From Listeria sp. PSOL-1 (GTDB lineage Bacteria > Bacillota > Bacilli > Lactobacillales > Listeriaceae): a stretch of DNA of 64,000 nucleotides. The translations under genes were made by a program, and so were the position numbers. Shown piece after piece: positions 25,781-35,030 of this stretch. Under the pieces are notes generated by a model. The model was given only the letters and a program-made list of their open reading frames with translations, did no database searches and was not told where the DNA came from. The number at the start of each line of letters is the position of its first letter. Position 1 is the stretch's first letter. Where the stretch lies: contig NZ_LR760298.1 of the NCBI RefSeq assembly GCF_902806445.1, positions 1,364,001 to 1,428,000 on the forward strand, given 5' to 3'.

Positions 25781-26214
25781 TTGACTCCACCTCTTTTTTC
25801 TAATACTTGTTGAACAAACTGATAAATTGCTTCGTAATCTTCTTTACGATGTGGCATTTGTTCAATTTTTAATGTAGGATAATCACTCTTAAAATATTGG
25901 CTCATTCGGTCAACAGCGCCGCAAAAATTCTCAATCCCCCACTGGGTCTCGCCCGTTCCAAAAAGAGCAACATGCTTTGGTTTCATTTCAAGTTCAGCGA
26001 TAAAATCTTTCATGTCAGTGGGTGTTCTGCCATAATCGACAGTCCATGCTCCTAACATGTATAAATCATATGCTTTATCTAATGGATAATTTGCTGATGG
26101 AGAAACGCGAAAAGTTGTAACTTCATGATCTTGTTCTTGGAGTAGCCTTTCAATTTCTTCTGCAACAGCTTTTGTATTCCCACTTAATGAATCATAAGCA
26201 AGGAGGATTTTCAT
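25777..26214 (-). CDS. Flavodoxin
   Basis: This 145-residue short-chain flavodoxin has an FMN phosphate loop DSLSGNTKAVAEE at residues 8-20, and the later LGAWTVDYGRTP and FGTGETQWG loops that frame the flavin. It overlaps the ends of both nrdF and the thioredoxin-like gene, so it is part of the reductase operon. It likely serves the manganese or iron cofactor assembly of NrdF as NrdI does, although the sequence is a flavodoxin rather than a classical NrdI. Confidence 0.88.
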   Translation of the reverse strand: MKILLAYDSLSGNTKAVAEEIERLLQEQDHEVTTFRVSPSANYPLDKAYDLYMLGAWTVDYGRTPTDMKDFIAELEMKPKHVALFGTGETQWGIENFCGAVDRMSQYFKSDYPTLKIEQMPHRKEDYEAIYQFVQQVLEKRGGVK

Positions 26215-27269
26215 AGGTCGTCAAAACCATTATCGACGTTTGTTTTTTTATAACTAGAATTACGCATTTCAAAAAAATCGGTTTTCGTTTCTGTAAAATT
26301 ATCCGCGTAAGCTTTAATCCAGGTCATTGTATTATCACTATATCCGGGATAAAGTTCTTCAATTCCAAGCATCCCAAGCATTTTATTGGCACGATATTTA
26401 ACGTAATCAACCATTTCTTCTACATCGATTCCTTCAATACCTTGCAAAACTTCAGCAGACCATTCAGATTCAAGTTGAACCGCTAGACGAAAAGCATTAT
26501 GTGTATATTCAATAAGCTCATCTGTTTGCAGCTCTGGGTTTTCCCCAAGAATAGCGCGAATAACTTCTGAAATAAATTTAGAATGTGCAAGCTCATCACG
26601 ATTTATAAAACTAATAATTTTACCTGTACCGTTCATTTTATTTTGGCGCACTAAATTATAAAAATAAGCAAAGCCACTATAAAAATTGATTCCTTCTAAA
26701 ATGGAAGATTGAATGAGTGCTTTGACAAGATTAATTGGTGTCTTATCATTCATAAAGTTATCATAAGCGTCCATAATAGGTTCGTTACGTTTAATAATCG
26801 TCGGATGCGTCCGCGCTAATTCAAAAATTCGTTTTTGTTCTTGTAAATTTGTAATTGAAGCAAGAACATAAGAATAGCTTTCATTATGGATGACCTCTTG
26901 TTGACCAATAATCGCAATATTGGCATGAACAGCTGGATCAGTGATATATTCCGCCACATTATACATGAAACGCGTTTGTGGAGAATCAAGCGTTGCAAGC
27001 AAACCAATAATCGCATCAAAAGCATATTTTTCTTCTTCCGAAAGTTCAGGATACTGCTTGGCATCACCTTTCATATCAACTTCATCTGGAATCCAGTAGT
27101 TAGTCGATAATTCCTTATACGCTCGGTAAAAGGAAGGATAAGGGATATCGTTCCAATTTAAAATACCACTTGTAACTCCATTTATAATTGCAGTGGAGCG
27201 ATTTGGGGACATCGGTTCTAAAATTTTAATACGTGTTAACTGCTCATTTTGTTCTGGCATAATAAGCAC
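26211..27269 (-). CDS. nrdF: Ribonucleoside-diphosphate reductase beta subunit
   Basis: The small subunit holds the dimetal site and tyrosyl radical that start ribonucleotide reduction. Metal ligand regions are visible in TLDSPQTRF, QQEVIHNESYSY and NRDELAHSKF. The protein has 352 residues. GTG at 27269 has AGGAGG only 4 nt away, and an ATG at 27260 lies 13 nt from it, so the start is uncertain by three residues. It lies 34 nt after nrdE and overlaps the flavodoxin gene. Class I function is firm; naming as nrdF or nrdB depends on convention. Confidence 0.93.
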   Translation of the reverse strand: MLIMPEQNEQLTRIKILEPMSPNRSTAIINGVTSGILNWNDIPYPSFYRAYKELSTNYWIPDEVDMKGDAKQYPELSEEEKYAFDAIIGLLATLDSPQTRFMYNVAEYITDPAVHANIAIIGQQEVIHNESYSYVLASITNLQEQKRIFELARTHPTIIKRNEPIMDAYDNFMNDKTPINLVKALIQSSILEGINFYSGFAYFYNLVRQNKMNGTGKIISFINRDELAHSKFISEVIRAILGENPELQTDELIEYTHNAFRLAVQLESEWSAEVLQGIEGIDVEEMVDYVKYRANKMLGMLGIEELYPGYSDNTMTWIKAYADNFTETKTDFFEMRNSSYKKTNVDNGFDDL

Positions 27270-27303
27270 TAAACCTCCTTTGTACTGGTAATACCTTATT
27301 TAA

Positions 27304-29580
27304 TCAACTAGAGCACCATTCGCATTCTTCAACTGAAATATCATTCGAACGGACATAATAAGTCGTTTTAAGCCCTTTGCGCCAAGCTGTTAAATGGAGT
27401 TCTAATAGCTTGCTTGCCTTGATACCACTTGGAACATAAAAATTAAAACTAAGAGACTGATCTACGTGACGTTGACGACGTGCATTTTGTCGTACGCTTG
27501 AGAACTGATCTACTTTATACGCACCTTTTTCATAAAATTGATAGGTATTTAAGTTCAGGCCTGGCGCAATAACCGGACGTCGATAATCCTTTTTCTCTTC
27601 ATAATAAAAGGCGCTATAAACTGGATCAATTGATGCAGTTGAACCTGCGATCTGTGCTGTACTCATATTTGGCGCGACTGCTACAAGATAAGCATTACGA
27701 ATACCATTTTGGGCTACATCTTCTGCAAGCTCTTGCCATGCTTCGGTTGTATAATTACGATAAGAAAAGTATTCACCAGTGCTCCAATCACTACCTTTAA
27801 ATATTTTATAAGCGCCTTTTTCTTTAGCTAATTTAGCACTTGCTTTAATGGTAAAATAATTGATCTTTTCATAAAGCTCATCAGCAAATTGTTCAGCTTC
27901 CTCGGAGTCCCATTCGATATTTTTTAGAGCTAATAAATGATGCCAGCCAAATGTGCCAAGACCGATGGAACGATATTTTTTATTTGTAATGCTCGCTTGA
28001 GGGACTGGAAGCACATTTAAATCAATGACATTATCAAGCATGCGCACTTCAATATCAATTAAGCGTTCTAATGTATTTTCTTCATCTGTTACTACAGCGC
28101 GTCCCAAATTAATAGAAGATAAATTACAAACAACAAAATCTCCTGCTTGTTTAGTAATAACAATTTGATCGCCAGAAATAATTTCTTGAATCATTTTGGT
28201 TGGGCTCATATTCTGCATAATTTCAGTACACAAGTTACTTGAATAAATCATACCTTCATGCTTATTAGGATTCATGCGGTTAACTTCATCACGATAAAAC
28301 ATAAATGGATTGCCAGTCTCTAATTGACTGATCATAATGCGCTTCATAATATCAATCGCTTTAACAATTTTTTTACTAATATTTTCGTCGGCAACTAATT
28401 CTTCATATTTCTCACGGAAAGAACCTTCGCCTTTTTGTTCATCGTAAAAGTCTTGCAAATACCAGCCTTTTTTCGCCTTTACTTCGTGAGGATCAAATAA
28501 ATACCAATCTCCTCGGCGCTCAACAGTTTCCATAAATAAATCAGGGATACAAACTGCCGTAAAGACATCATGGGCACGCAAGCGTTGATCACCATTATTT
28601 AAGCGTAAATCTAAGAACATTTCAATGTCTTTATGGAAAACGTCAAGGTAAACAGCAATCGCTCCTTTTCGTTGTCCAAGTTGGTCCACACTTACAGCCG
28701 TATTATTTAATTGCTTGATCCATGGTATAACCCCGCCACTCGCACCTTTAACCCCGCGAATTGATGCACCTGTCGAACGAACATAGCCAATATATGCACC
28801 AACACCACCACCATGTTTAGATACGCGAGCAACATCTGTATTGCTGTCATAAATCCCTTGTAAGCTGTCATCAATCGTATCAATGAAGCAGCTAGAAAGT
28901 TGGCCACCTGTTTTCCCAGCATTAGCAAGGGTAGGTGTTGCCACTGTCATGTATAAATTGCTAAGAGCCCAGTAAGCTTCTTCAACAAGCTTCATTCTTT
29001 GCTCTTTTGGCTCGTCTTGCATCAAGTAAAGCGCAATCGTTAACCAGCGTTCTTGTGGCAACTCATAAACATTTCGCGCTTGATCAGTAGCTAAATAACG
29101 CGTCGCCAAAAGATAAAGTCCGTTGTATGTAAATAGTTTATCCTTTTCTGGGTCAACCATATCTCCTGCTTGAATTAACTCTTCTTTGGAGTAATTTTTT
29201 AAAATACTACCTGAATAAATTCCACGTTCTCCTAAACTTTCTTGAAGACCAACATATGAACCATATTTATCGTCATCATTATAAAAGCGATTTTTACTAG
29301 CTTTTTTATAGAGTTTGTTTAGATAAAGACGCGCTGCAAAGTGTTCCCAATCTGGCAAGTGAATATCCGTTTTAGCCTCAGCTTCACGAATTAAATAGTC
29401 AACAAGCTCATCTGCTGGATAATCTTCTTTTTTCTCAATAAAATTAAAGATTTTACGTTTGTAATCTTCTATATCAAGCTTTGGAAACTCTTCATGAATT
29501 TTGTCTAAATAACGGCTTAAGCGCTCTCTATCAAAAGGTAGTTTGCGATTCCCTCCGTCTTTTACAATATAAGTAGTCAT
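27304..29580 (-). CDS. nrdE: Ribonucleoside-diphosphate reductase alpha subunit
   Basis: The large catalytic subunit reduces ribonucleotides to deoxyribonucleotides. Active-site cysteines fall in GGQLSSCFID and SSNLCTEI, with the substrate motif NLSSINLG, and the C-terminal EECEWCSS holds the CxxC pair that shuttles electrons. The product of 758 residues has a short N-terminal cone region. The open frame extends to 29640, but GGGGAG lies before the ATG at 29580 and the protein then starts MTTYIVKDGG. Two NrdR boxes lie upstream. It heads an operon with nrdF, flavodoxin and thioredoxin-like genes. Confidence 0.94.
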   Translation of the reverse strand: MTTYIVKDGGNRKLPFDRERLSRYLDKIHEEFPKLDIEDYKRKIFNFIEKKEDYPADELVDYLIREAEAKTDIHLPDWEHFAARLYLNKLYKKASKNRFYNDDDKYGSYVGLQESLGERGIYSGSILKNYSKEELIQAGDMVDPEKDKLFTYNGLYLLATRYLATDQARNVYELPQERWLTIALYLMQDEPKEQRMKLVEEAYWALSNLYMTVATPTLANAGKTGGQLSSCFIDTIDDSLQGIYDSNTDVARVSKHGGGVGAYIGYVRSTGASIRGVKGASGGVIPWIKQLNNTAVSVDQLGQRKGAIAVYLDVFHKDIEMFLDLRLNNGDQRLRAHDVFTAVCIPDLFMETVERRGDWYLFDPHEVKAKKGWYLQDFYDEQKGEGSFREKYEELVADENISKKIVKAIDIMKRIMISQLETGNPFMFYRDEVNRMNPNKHEGMIYSSNLCTEIMQNMSPTKMIQEIISGDQIVITKQAGDFVVCNLSSINLGRAVVTDEENTLERLIDIEVRMLDNVIDLNVLPVPQASITNKKYRSIGLGTFGWHHLLALKNIEWDSEEAEQFADELYEKINYFTIKASAKLAKEKGAYKIFKGSDWSTGEYFSYRNYTTEAWQELAEDVAQNGIRNAYLVAVAPNMSTAQIAGSTASIDPVYSAFYYEEKKDYRRPVIAPGLNLNTYQFYEKGAYKVDQFSSVRQNARRQRHVDQSLSFNFYVPSGIKASKLLELHLTAWRKGLKTTYYVRSNDISVEECEWCSS

Positions 29581-29733
29581 TGACACACTCCCCATTTCTT
29601 TCCATTTTACAAGCGGCTTAAACGCTTCTTTATGGAGCATAAAAACATTCCATTAGGACAAAAAAATTAACTTCAACCAGAATAATCACTTTCTGAAAAA
29701 GTTAAAAAACTATGAAGTATTATTTCGCTTTCG

Positions 29734-29781
29734 ATACTATATATGGTATAACTTTTCATTTGTGAATGCAAGATATAGTAC
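29734..29781 (-). promoter_or_regulatory. Pair of NrdR boxes upstream of nrdE
   Basis: Two 16-bp sites resembling the NrdR box (aCaCtATATctTGTgT) lie at 29734-29749 (minus strand ATACCATATATAGTAT) and 29766-29781 (minus strand GTACTATATCTTGCAT). They are 32 nt apart from start to start, the standard helical spacing. NrdR represses ribonucleotide reductase when dATP is high. Confidence 0.75.
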
Positions 29782-29887
29782 TTTGCTATTTTTTGGTAAA
29801 TATGGTTAAAACCTGTTGGCAGAACATTTGAGCGCTACTAAAAAAATTTTTGATGGTTATTTCTTTGTGAGTGAGCGCACATCCAAA

Positions 29888-29917
29888 AAAATTAAGCCAC
29901 TATAGGTTGTGGCTTAA
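29888..29917 (-). terminator. Terminator of the MATE gene
   Basis: On the minus strand TTAAGCCAC and GTGGCTTAA enclose a short loop and are followed by TTTTTTTT. It lies about 75 nt beyond the stop of the MATE gene. Confidence 0.88.
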
Positions 29918-29992
29918 ACACTTTAATAGACTAGATTTAGTAAGATTAAATTGTCACGCTAAAACAAATTTTTTAATTTCACAAGTCAAATG

Positions 29993-31327
29993 TCAATCAT
30001 TATGAAATAAGTGCTTTTTATATGTATAAATAAAAACAGTTATTGCAACAATTAATTCAGACAAGGGGATTGCTGAAAACACACCAAATGCGCCTAAAAA
30101 TGGTGGTAAAACAACCAAGAAAATAACCATGAAAATCAATTCTCGTGCGATCGTAATCCATATAGCCATACCAATACGATTGGTTGTTTGAAAGTACTTC
30201 ATCATGACAAAATTAAAACCCATAAATAGATAACTAGTAAAGAACACGCGAACACCCATAATGGCCAGATTTTCGATTTCAGTAGAGAAATTTCCAAATA
30301 AATCAATAATCTGTTTAGCAAATAAAAGGCCAATGATAAAAAACGCCACTCCTGTTCCAACTGCTACACTTGTAGCCAAGCGGATAGTCTTTTTTTCACG
30401 TATAGCAAGTTCAGCTCCACGGTAATAACTAATAAGTGGCTGAATGGCAGAAGACATCCCTAAAAATGTCATCAAAATGACACTATGGGCATAATTTAAA
30501 ACTGAAAATGCAGCTACTCCAGCTGTTCCTGCAGCTGCTGCAATCGCAATATTATATCCCATTGTAAAGACAGATAGGCCTAGTTCAGATAAGAAGCTCG
30601 GCAAGCCTATGGCAAAAGTGTGCTTGATCGACGCAAGCGTTAAGCTAAACCGAACAAACTTTAAATGACTACTCTGTTTAAAAAAATGCGTGGCAAGAAT
30701 GAATACACCTATAACCATTGCAGCCATGGTTGCACCCACCGAACCCGAAACACCAAAATCCAAAATAAATAAGAAAATATAGTTAAGAATGATATTAACA
30801 ACAGCTGTGACAATCAAAGCTATCATCGCTAAGTTAGGATTGCCATCATTTCGTACAAAAATACTTAAAATATTTTCAAGTGTCAGGATAAAACCAAACA
30901 GCAGTAAAATATTCATATACTCCATGACATAATGAATCGTCTCACTGTTTGCACCTAACAAATACGCTAAAGGAAATCTAAAAATAAAAGCAACCGCCGC
31001 TAACATTATTGTAATAGAGATAACAAGCACTACTGAACGCGTAAAAATAGCTTTTGCTTTTTCAAAATCTTTTTCACCAAGTGCAAATGAATATTGTGTA
31101 GCTCCACCAATTCCAATCCAAAGCGAAATTGCCGTAAATAAAGAGAAGACCGGAACGACAATATTAATTCCAGCAAGAGCCACCCCGCCAAGCCGATGTC
31201 CTACAAAGATGCCGTCCATAACAATATTGACAGACATCAAAAGCATCCCAATTAGCGAAGGAATTAAATAATGCAAAAATACTCTGCCAACAGGTTTTTG
31301 TTCCATTATTTGATTTATCTTTTCCAC
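29993..31327 (-). CDS. MATE-family efflux transporter
   Basis: This 444-residue multidrug and toxic compound extrusion transporter has twelve predicted membrane helices in two halves. The N-terminal half shows the typical PSLIGMLLMSVNIVMDGIFVGHRLG, and the C-terminal half repeats the pattern from FAIGLPSFLSELG. It starts with GTG after GAGGGTGGGAAA. The upstream region holds the palindrome AACGTT within TAACGTTAAT (about 31346-31356), a possible regulator site. Its drug or metabolite substrate is unknown. Confidence 0.9.
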   Translation of the reverse strand: MEKINQIMEQKPVGRVFLHYLIPSLIGMLLMSVNIVMDGIFVGHRLGGVALAGINIVVPVFSLFTAISLWIGIGGATQYSFALGEKDFEKAKAIFTRSVVLVISITIMLAAVAFIFRFPLAYLLGANSETIHYVMEYMNILLLFGFILTLENILSIFVRNDGNPNLAMIALIVTAVVNIILNYIFLFILDFGVSGSVGATMAAMVIGVFILATHFFKQSSHLKFVRFSLTLASIKHTFAIGLPSFLSELGLSVFTMGYNIAIAAAAGTAGVAAFSVLNYAHSVILMTFLGMSSAIQPLISYYRGAELAIREKKTIRLATSVAVGTGVAFFIIGLLFAKQIIDLFGNFSTEIENLAIMGVRVFFTSYLFMGFNFVMMKYFQTTNRIGMAIWITIARELIFMVIFLVVLPPFLGAFGVFSAIPLSELIVAITVFIYTYKKHLFHND

Positions 31328-31518
31328 TTTCCCACCCTCTTATACCTAACGTTAATTAGCCTCCTTATTTAAACATATCCAAGTCTTTTTAGCAAGCTGT
31401 AAATTGGCTTTGTGACGAAAATGTAAGTTTATCGATTTACTTTGTCATTTTAAGCGAGGGATTAAATATGAAGTAAGTTGTAAACTAAGGATATCAAAAA
31501 ATGAGAGGAAAATTTATT

Positions 31519-31854
31519 ATGAAAAATAAAAAGTGTCTTATCATTTTCCTAACAGCCATTTTAATCTCTATTTGTGCCATTTTTGAATATATTACACCTA
31601 ACTCTGCTAGCGCTAATTTTTATTATGTCAAAATTAATACCGCGGGCTCTCAAGTGAAAAAAAGTCATTTTAAAGGCTATCAATATATTACTACTGCTCG
31701 TAAAGCGAATGGTCGAACAAGCAAAATCACCTTCTACTCCGACACCAAACTACCAGAAAATAGGCCTGTTAAAATTGTTGTCGGTGCCAATAAATTGCTT
31801 GCCAGTTATCAAAAAGTGATGTCAATGCCAAAATACTATGCTAAAAAGCAATAA
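31519..31854 (+). CDS. YxeA-family (DUF1093) exported protein
   Basis: This 111-residue protein has an N-terminal hydrophobic segment (residues 5-25), followed by FYYVKINTAG and KGYQYITTARKANG, features of the YxeA/DUF1093 family of small OB-fold exported proteins. The ATG at 31501 overlaps the ribosome binding site GAGAGGAAAA, so the ATG at 31519 is the likely start. It diverges from the MATE gene and is convergent with pdxR. Related genes often sit near antimicrobial-peptide transporters, but no function is assigned. Confidence 0.78.
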   Translation: MKNKKCLIIFLTAILISICAIFEYITPNSASANFYYVKINTAGSQVKKSHFKGYQYITTARKANGRTSKITFYSDTKLPENRPVKIVVGANKLLASYQKVMSMPKYYAKKQ

Positions 31855-31904
31855 ACGCTAACTTTCAATCTCCTCATATGGCGAGCTTGCGCCTTATCCC
31901 CGAA

Positions 31905-31952
31905 ATGGGTGGAGAACTCACTAAGAGCTCTCCACCCCCACCCATTTATTTT
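31905..31952 (+). terminator. GC-rich hairpin between YxeA-like gene and pdxR
   Basis: GGGTGGAGA and TCTCCACCC form a strong stem, extended inward by CTC and GAG. An alternative outer pairing ATGGGTGG/CCACCCAT leads directly into TTATTTTC. It ends the plus-strand YxeA-like gene and lies against the pdxR stop. Confidence 0.7.
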
Positions 31953-33373
31953 CTTCCAAGAATCATCGCCAAACGTCTTACCGCTTCCTCAGCCAATGTC
32001 TCATTTAATCGAGCAAAAGTGAGCCGTAAAGTAGACGTCTTTACGCCAAATAAAAAACCTGGCATGACAAGTAATTTTTTTTCCAAAAATAAATTAAAGT
32101 GAGTCAACGTATCAAAATCAGTTAATTTTACCCATAAACTTAATCCTCCAAGCGGTGCATTGTAGCTGATTCCATTTGGTAGATAAGCATTCAAAGCAGA
32201 CACAAGCCATTCTTTTCTTTCAGCTAAAAGCGTCTGCAATTTCTTAATGTGTTCAAAATAGCTTGTCGAATTTAAGACGTCATCTGCTAATACTTGCGGA
32301 AAAATGCTCAAGCCAAAATCCATTTCCTGCCTAGCAGCTGCTAATCGTTCAACAACAGCACGTGGTCCCGCCAACCAACCAATCCGTGTTGTACTTCCCA
32401 TGACTTTAGATAGCGAACCAATATAGAGAACATTTTCAGCATCTAATTGTTTAAGTGGTCTTGGTAATGAATGAACATCATACGTAAATTGTCCAAATGG
32501 ATCATCTTCTACAATTGGGATTTTAAGTCTAGCACAACAAGCAATCAAACACTGTCGCTGCTCTTTAGTCATAACCATTCCAGTTGGATTTTGAAAAGTT
32601 GGATTAAGAAATACCATTTTAACGCGATGCTTTGAGTAAAGCTCTTCCAATACATTCAAGTCTACGCCAAAGTCGTTAACGGGTAAGGCGTAAATTCGTA
32701 AGCCTGCTGATTGAAAAAGCGAAAGTGAATAAAAATAAGAAGGTGCTTCGATTGCAATCGCATCTCCAGGTGAAAGCAGACATTGCGTGATTAAAAATAA
32801 GGCTTGTTGCGCACCAGATGTAATCAAAATTTCTTCATGATCTGTTGAAATCCCAAGTTTTTGCTGCATGTGCGTTTTGATTGTTTTTCTTAGCGGTAGA
32901 TAGCCAAATGGATCTTCTGCACCTTCTTTTTTTAAAAAGGATTGCCAAGATAAGTTTGGTACTTGAATAGGCGGTAATAATTCAACTGGCAATTCCCCTG
33001 TTGCAAGGTCGATCACTTCTTTTGGAAATTGCTTACCTAGTTCACGCATCGAACGAATATAGGGCAAATTGGTATGAAAAGCTCCTTGGCTCACATAATG
33101 CCGCCAATTGGTTTTTCCAGTTGTAAGAATTCCCCATTTATCTTCATTTACATAAGTTCCACTGCCCTTTTTTCGGATAATCATTCCAGCAGTTTCCAAT
33201 TCATCAAACACGTGAATAATCGTGGACCGATTGACACCAAGTCTTTCAGCAAGTTTTCTTTCGGAGGGTAATCTCTCGCCTGGCAACAGTTTCCCCGTTT
33301 CAATTAACTTTTCGATGTGGCAAACAATTTGTTGGTATAAAGGCTTTTTTTCTTGTTTTTGAAAATTCCACAT
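31946..33373 (-). CDS. pdxR: MocR/GabR-type transcriptional regulator PdxR
   Basis: PdxR is a fusion of a GntR-type winged helix (residues about 10-75, with LPSERKLAERLGVNRSTIIHVFDEL) and an aminotransferase-like domain that binds pyridoxal phosphate at the lysine in IGSLSKVMGSTTRIGW. It has 475 residues. Homologues sense pyridoxal phosphate and activate or repress pdxST. It is divergent from pdxS, with inverted and direct repeats of TTGGATG-like sites in between. The role is firm by context. Confidence 0.93.
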   Translation of the reverse strand: MWNFQKQEKKPLYQQIVCHIEKLIETGKLLPGERLPSERKLAERLGVNRSTIIHVFDELETAGMIIRKKGSGTYVNEDKWGILTTGKTNWRHYVSQGAFHTNLPYIRSMRELGKQFPKEVIDLATGELPVELLPPIQVPNLSWQSFLKKEGAEDPFGYLPLRKTIKTHMQQKLGISTDHEEILITSGAQQALFLITQCLLSPGDAIAIEAPSYFYSLSLFQSAGLRIYALPVNDFGVDLNVLEELYSKHRVKMVFLNPTFQNPTGMVMTKEQRQCLIACCARLKIPIVEDDPFGQFTYDVHSLPRPLKQLDAENVLYIGSLSKVMGSTTRIGWLAGPRAVVERLAAARQEMDFGLSIFPQVLADDVLNSTSYFEHIKKLQTLLAERKEWLVSALNAYLPNGISYNAPLGGLSLWVKLTDFDTLTHFNLFLEKKLLVMPGFLFGVKTSTLRLTFARLNETLAEEAVRRLAMILGRK

Positions 33374-33393
33374 TAAGCAATCCTCTCCCTAAA

Positions 33394-33429
33394 ATTGGAT
33401 GGGTTAAAAAACATCCAATTGGTTGTTTT
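33394..33429. promoter_or_regulatory. PdxR operator region
   Basis: ATTGGATG (33394-33401) and CATCCAAT (33412-33419) form a perfect 8-bp inverted repeat, directly followed by TTGGTTG. The arrangement of an inverted pair plus a direct repeat in the pdxR-pdxS spacer is what MocR regulators recognise. Confidence 0.7.
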
Positions 33430-33494
33430 TTCAAATTAAGTCATAGCTTATCATAAGTAACAAAGATACACAAATTAGAAATGGAGGAAAACAC

Positions 33495-34382
33495 ATGGAA
33501 AAAATAACTGGAACTGAAAAAGTAAAACGCGGCATGGCGCAAATGCAAAAAAATGGGGTCATCATGGATGTCGTAAATGCTGAACAAGCAAAAATTGCTG
33601 AGGAAGCAGGCGCTGTAGCTGTTATGGCTCTTGAACGCGTTCCTTCAGATATTCGAGCTGCTGGCGGTGTCGCAAGAATGGCAGATCCACGCATCATTGA
33701 AGAAGTAATGAATGCGGTTTCAATCCCTGTCATGGCAAAGGCACGAATTGGGCATATTACTGAAGCTCGTGTTCTTGAAGCAATGGGTGTTGATTATATT
33801 GATGAAAGTGAAGTATTAACGCCAGCTGACGACGAATTTCATTTATTAAAAAGTGAATTTACTGTCCCATTTGTTTGTGGTTGTCGCGATTTAGGAGAAG
33901 CGCTCCGCCGCATTGGAGAAGGTGCGGCCATGCTTCGGACAAAAGGTGAGCCTGGAACGGGTAATATCGTTGAAGCTGTAAGACATATGCGCAAAGTAAA
34001 TAGTCAAATTCGCGAACTCGTTAACAAAGATGATGCTGAACTTATGACAATGGCAAAAGAACTTGGTGCCCCTTATGAATTACTAAAAGAAATGAAAATC
34101 CTTCAAAAGCTACCTGTTGTTAATTTCGCTGCTGGTGGTGTGGCTACTCCTGCTGACGCTGCTTTAATGATGGAACTCGGTGCAGATGGCGTTTTTGTTG
34201 GCTCAGGAATTTTCAAATCAGAAAACCCTGCTAAGTTTGCAAAAGCTATTGTCCAAGCAACAACCTACTTTACAGACTATGAGCTGATTGGTAAATTGTC
34301 AAAAGAGCTAGGAACAGCAATGAAAGGCATTGAAATCTCTCGTTTAACACCGGAAGAACGTATGCAGGATCGAGGTTGGTAA
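33495..34382 (+). CDS. pdxS: Pyridoxal 5'-phosphate synthase, synthase subunit
   Basis: PdxS condenses ribose 5-phosphate, glyceraldehyde 3-phosphate and ammonia into pyridoxal phosphate. The conserved start [20 protein letters not shown] is followed by the lysine-containing VMAKARIGH and by [14 protein letters not shown], with a C-terminal half [15 protein letters not shown]. The protein has 295 residues. TGGAGG lies before the ATG. It is followed after three bases by pdxT and is controlled by divergent pdxR. Confidence 0.96.
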   Translation: MEKITGTEKVKRGMAQMQKNGVIMDVVNAEQAKIAEEAGAVAVMALERVPSDIRAAGGVARMADPRIIEEVMNAVSIPVMAKARIGHITEARVLEAMGVDYIDESEVLTPADDEFHLLKSEFTVPFVCGCRDLGEALRRIGEGAAMLRTKGEPGTGNIVEAVRHMRKVNSQIRELVNKDDAELMTMAKELGAPYELLKEMKILQKLPVVNFAAGGVATPADAALMMELGADGVFVGSGIFKSENPAKFAKAIVQATTYFTDYELIGKLSKELGTAMKGIEISRLTPEERMQDRGW

Positions 34383-34385
34383 AAA

Positions 34386-34952
34386 ATGAAAACAATTGGT
34401 GTTCTAGCATTACAAGGCGCTATACATGAACATATCTCTATCATAAAGAAAATGGGACATCATGCACTCCCCATTAAACATCCTGAAGACTTAAAAACGC
34501 TTGACGGCTTAATTCTTCCAGGCGGGGAAAGTACCACCATGCGCCATTTAATGAAACGCTATCATTTTATTCAACCTATAAAAGATTTCGCCAAAGAAAA
34601 AAAAGGTATTTTCGGTACATGCGCTGGAATGGTTTTAGCAGCAAAAACAACTTTATCTGATGAAGAGAATTTAAACCTCTTAGATGGCATGGTTATTCGT
34701 AATGGCTTTGGCCGACAAAAAGAAAGCTTCGAAACTAACTTAACCATCCCAGTATTAGGTGATAAACCATTTCAAGCGATTTTTATTCGTGCCCCGTTTC
34801 TGACACAACTTGGTAAAAATGTTAAAGTGCTTGCAGCTATTAATGAAAAAGTGGTTGTTGCGCATGAAAACAATGTCCTTGTTACAGCCTTCCACCCAGA
34901 GCTAACAAATGATACACGCTTACTAGAATACTTTATTGAAAATTGTTGTTAA
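34386..34952 (+). CDS. pdxT: Pyridoxal 5'-phosphate synthase, glutaminase subunit
   Basis: PdxT releases ammonia from glutamine and channels it to PdxS. The class I glutaminase triad is visible: Cys in FGTCAGMV, and His and Glu in FHPELT. The GGESTTMRHLM loop lies near residue 45. At 188 residues it has the usual length. It is separated from pdxS by three bases and ends 0 nt before a long hairpin that may terminate both this gene and pta. Confidence 0.95.
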   Translation: MKTIGVLALQGAIHEHISIIKKMGHHALPIKHPEDLKTLDGLILPGGESTTMRHLMKRYHFIQPIKDFAKEKKGIFGTCAGMVLAAKTTLSDEENLNLLDGMVIRNGFGRQKESFETNLTIPVLGDKPFQAIFIRAPFLTQLGKNVKVLAAINEKVVVAHENNVLVTAFHPELTNDTRLLEYFIENCC

Positions 34953-35019
34953 AAATCAAGCGACAAGCGCTTAGATTTACTTATCAAAACCTATAAATCC
35001 AAACGCTTGTCGCCGATTT
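34953..35019. terminator. Bidirectional hairpin related to the dispersed repeat (mini copy)
   Basis: A stem of about 24 bp joins GCGACAAGCG (left) and CGCTTGTCGC (right), with AGATTTA and TAAATC extending it. The outer bases AAATC and CGATTT are those of the ends of the dispersed repeats at 10397 and 55740. It lies between convergent pdxT and pta and is followed by TTTATTTTT. Confidence 0.8.
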
Positions 35020-35030
35020 ATTTTTATTAT

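Noticed and set aside
31878-32102. Plus-strand open frame over the end of pdxR
   Set aside because: It is the shadow of the pdxR 3' end and begins in the terminator hairpin.
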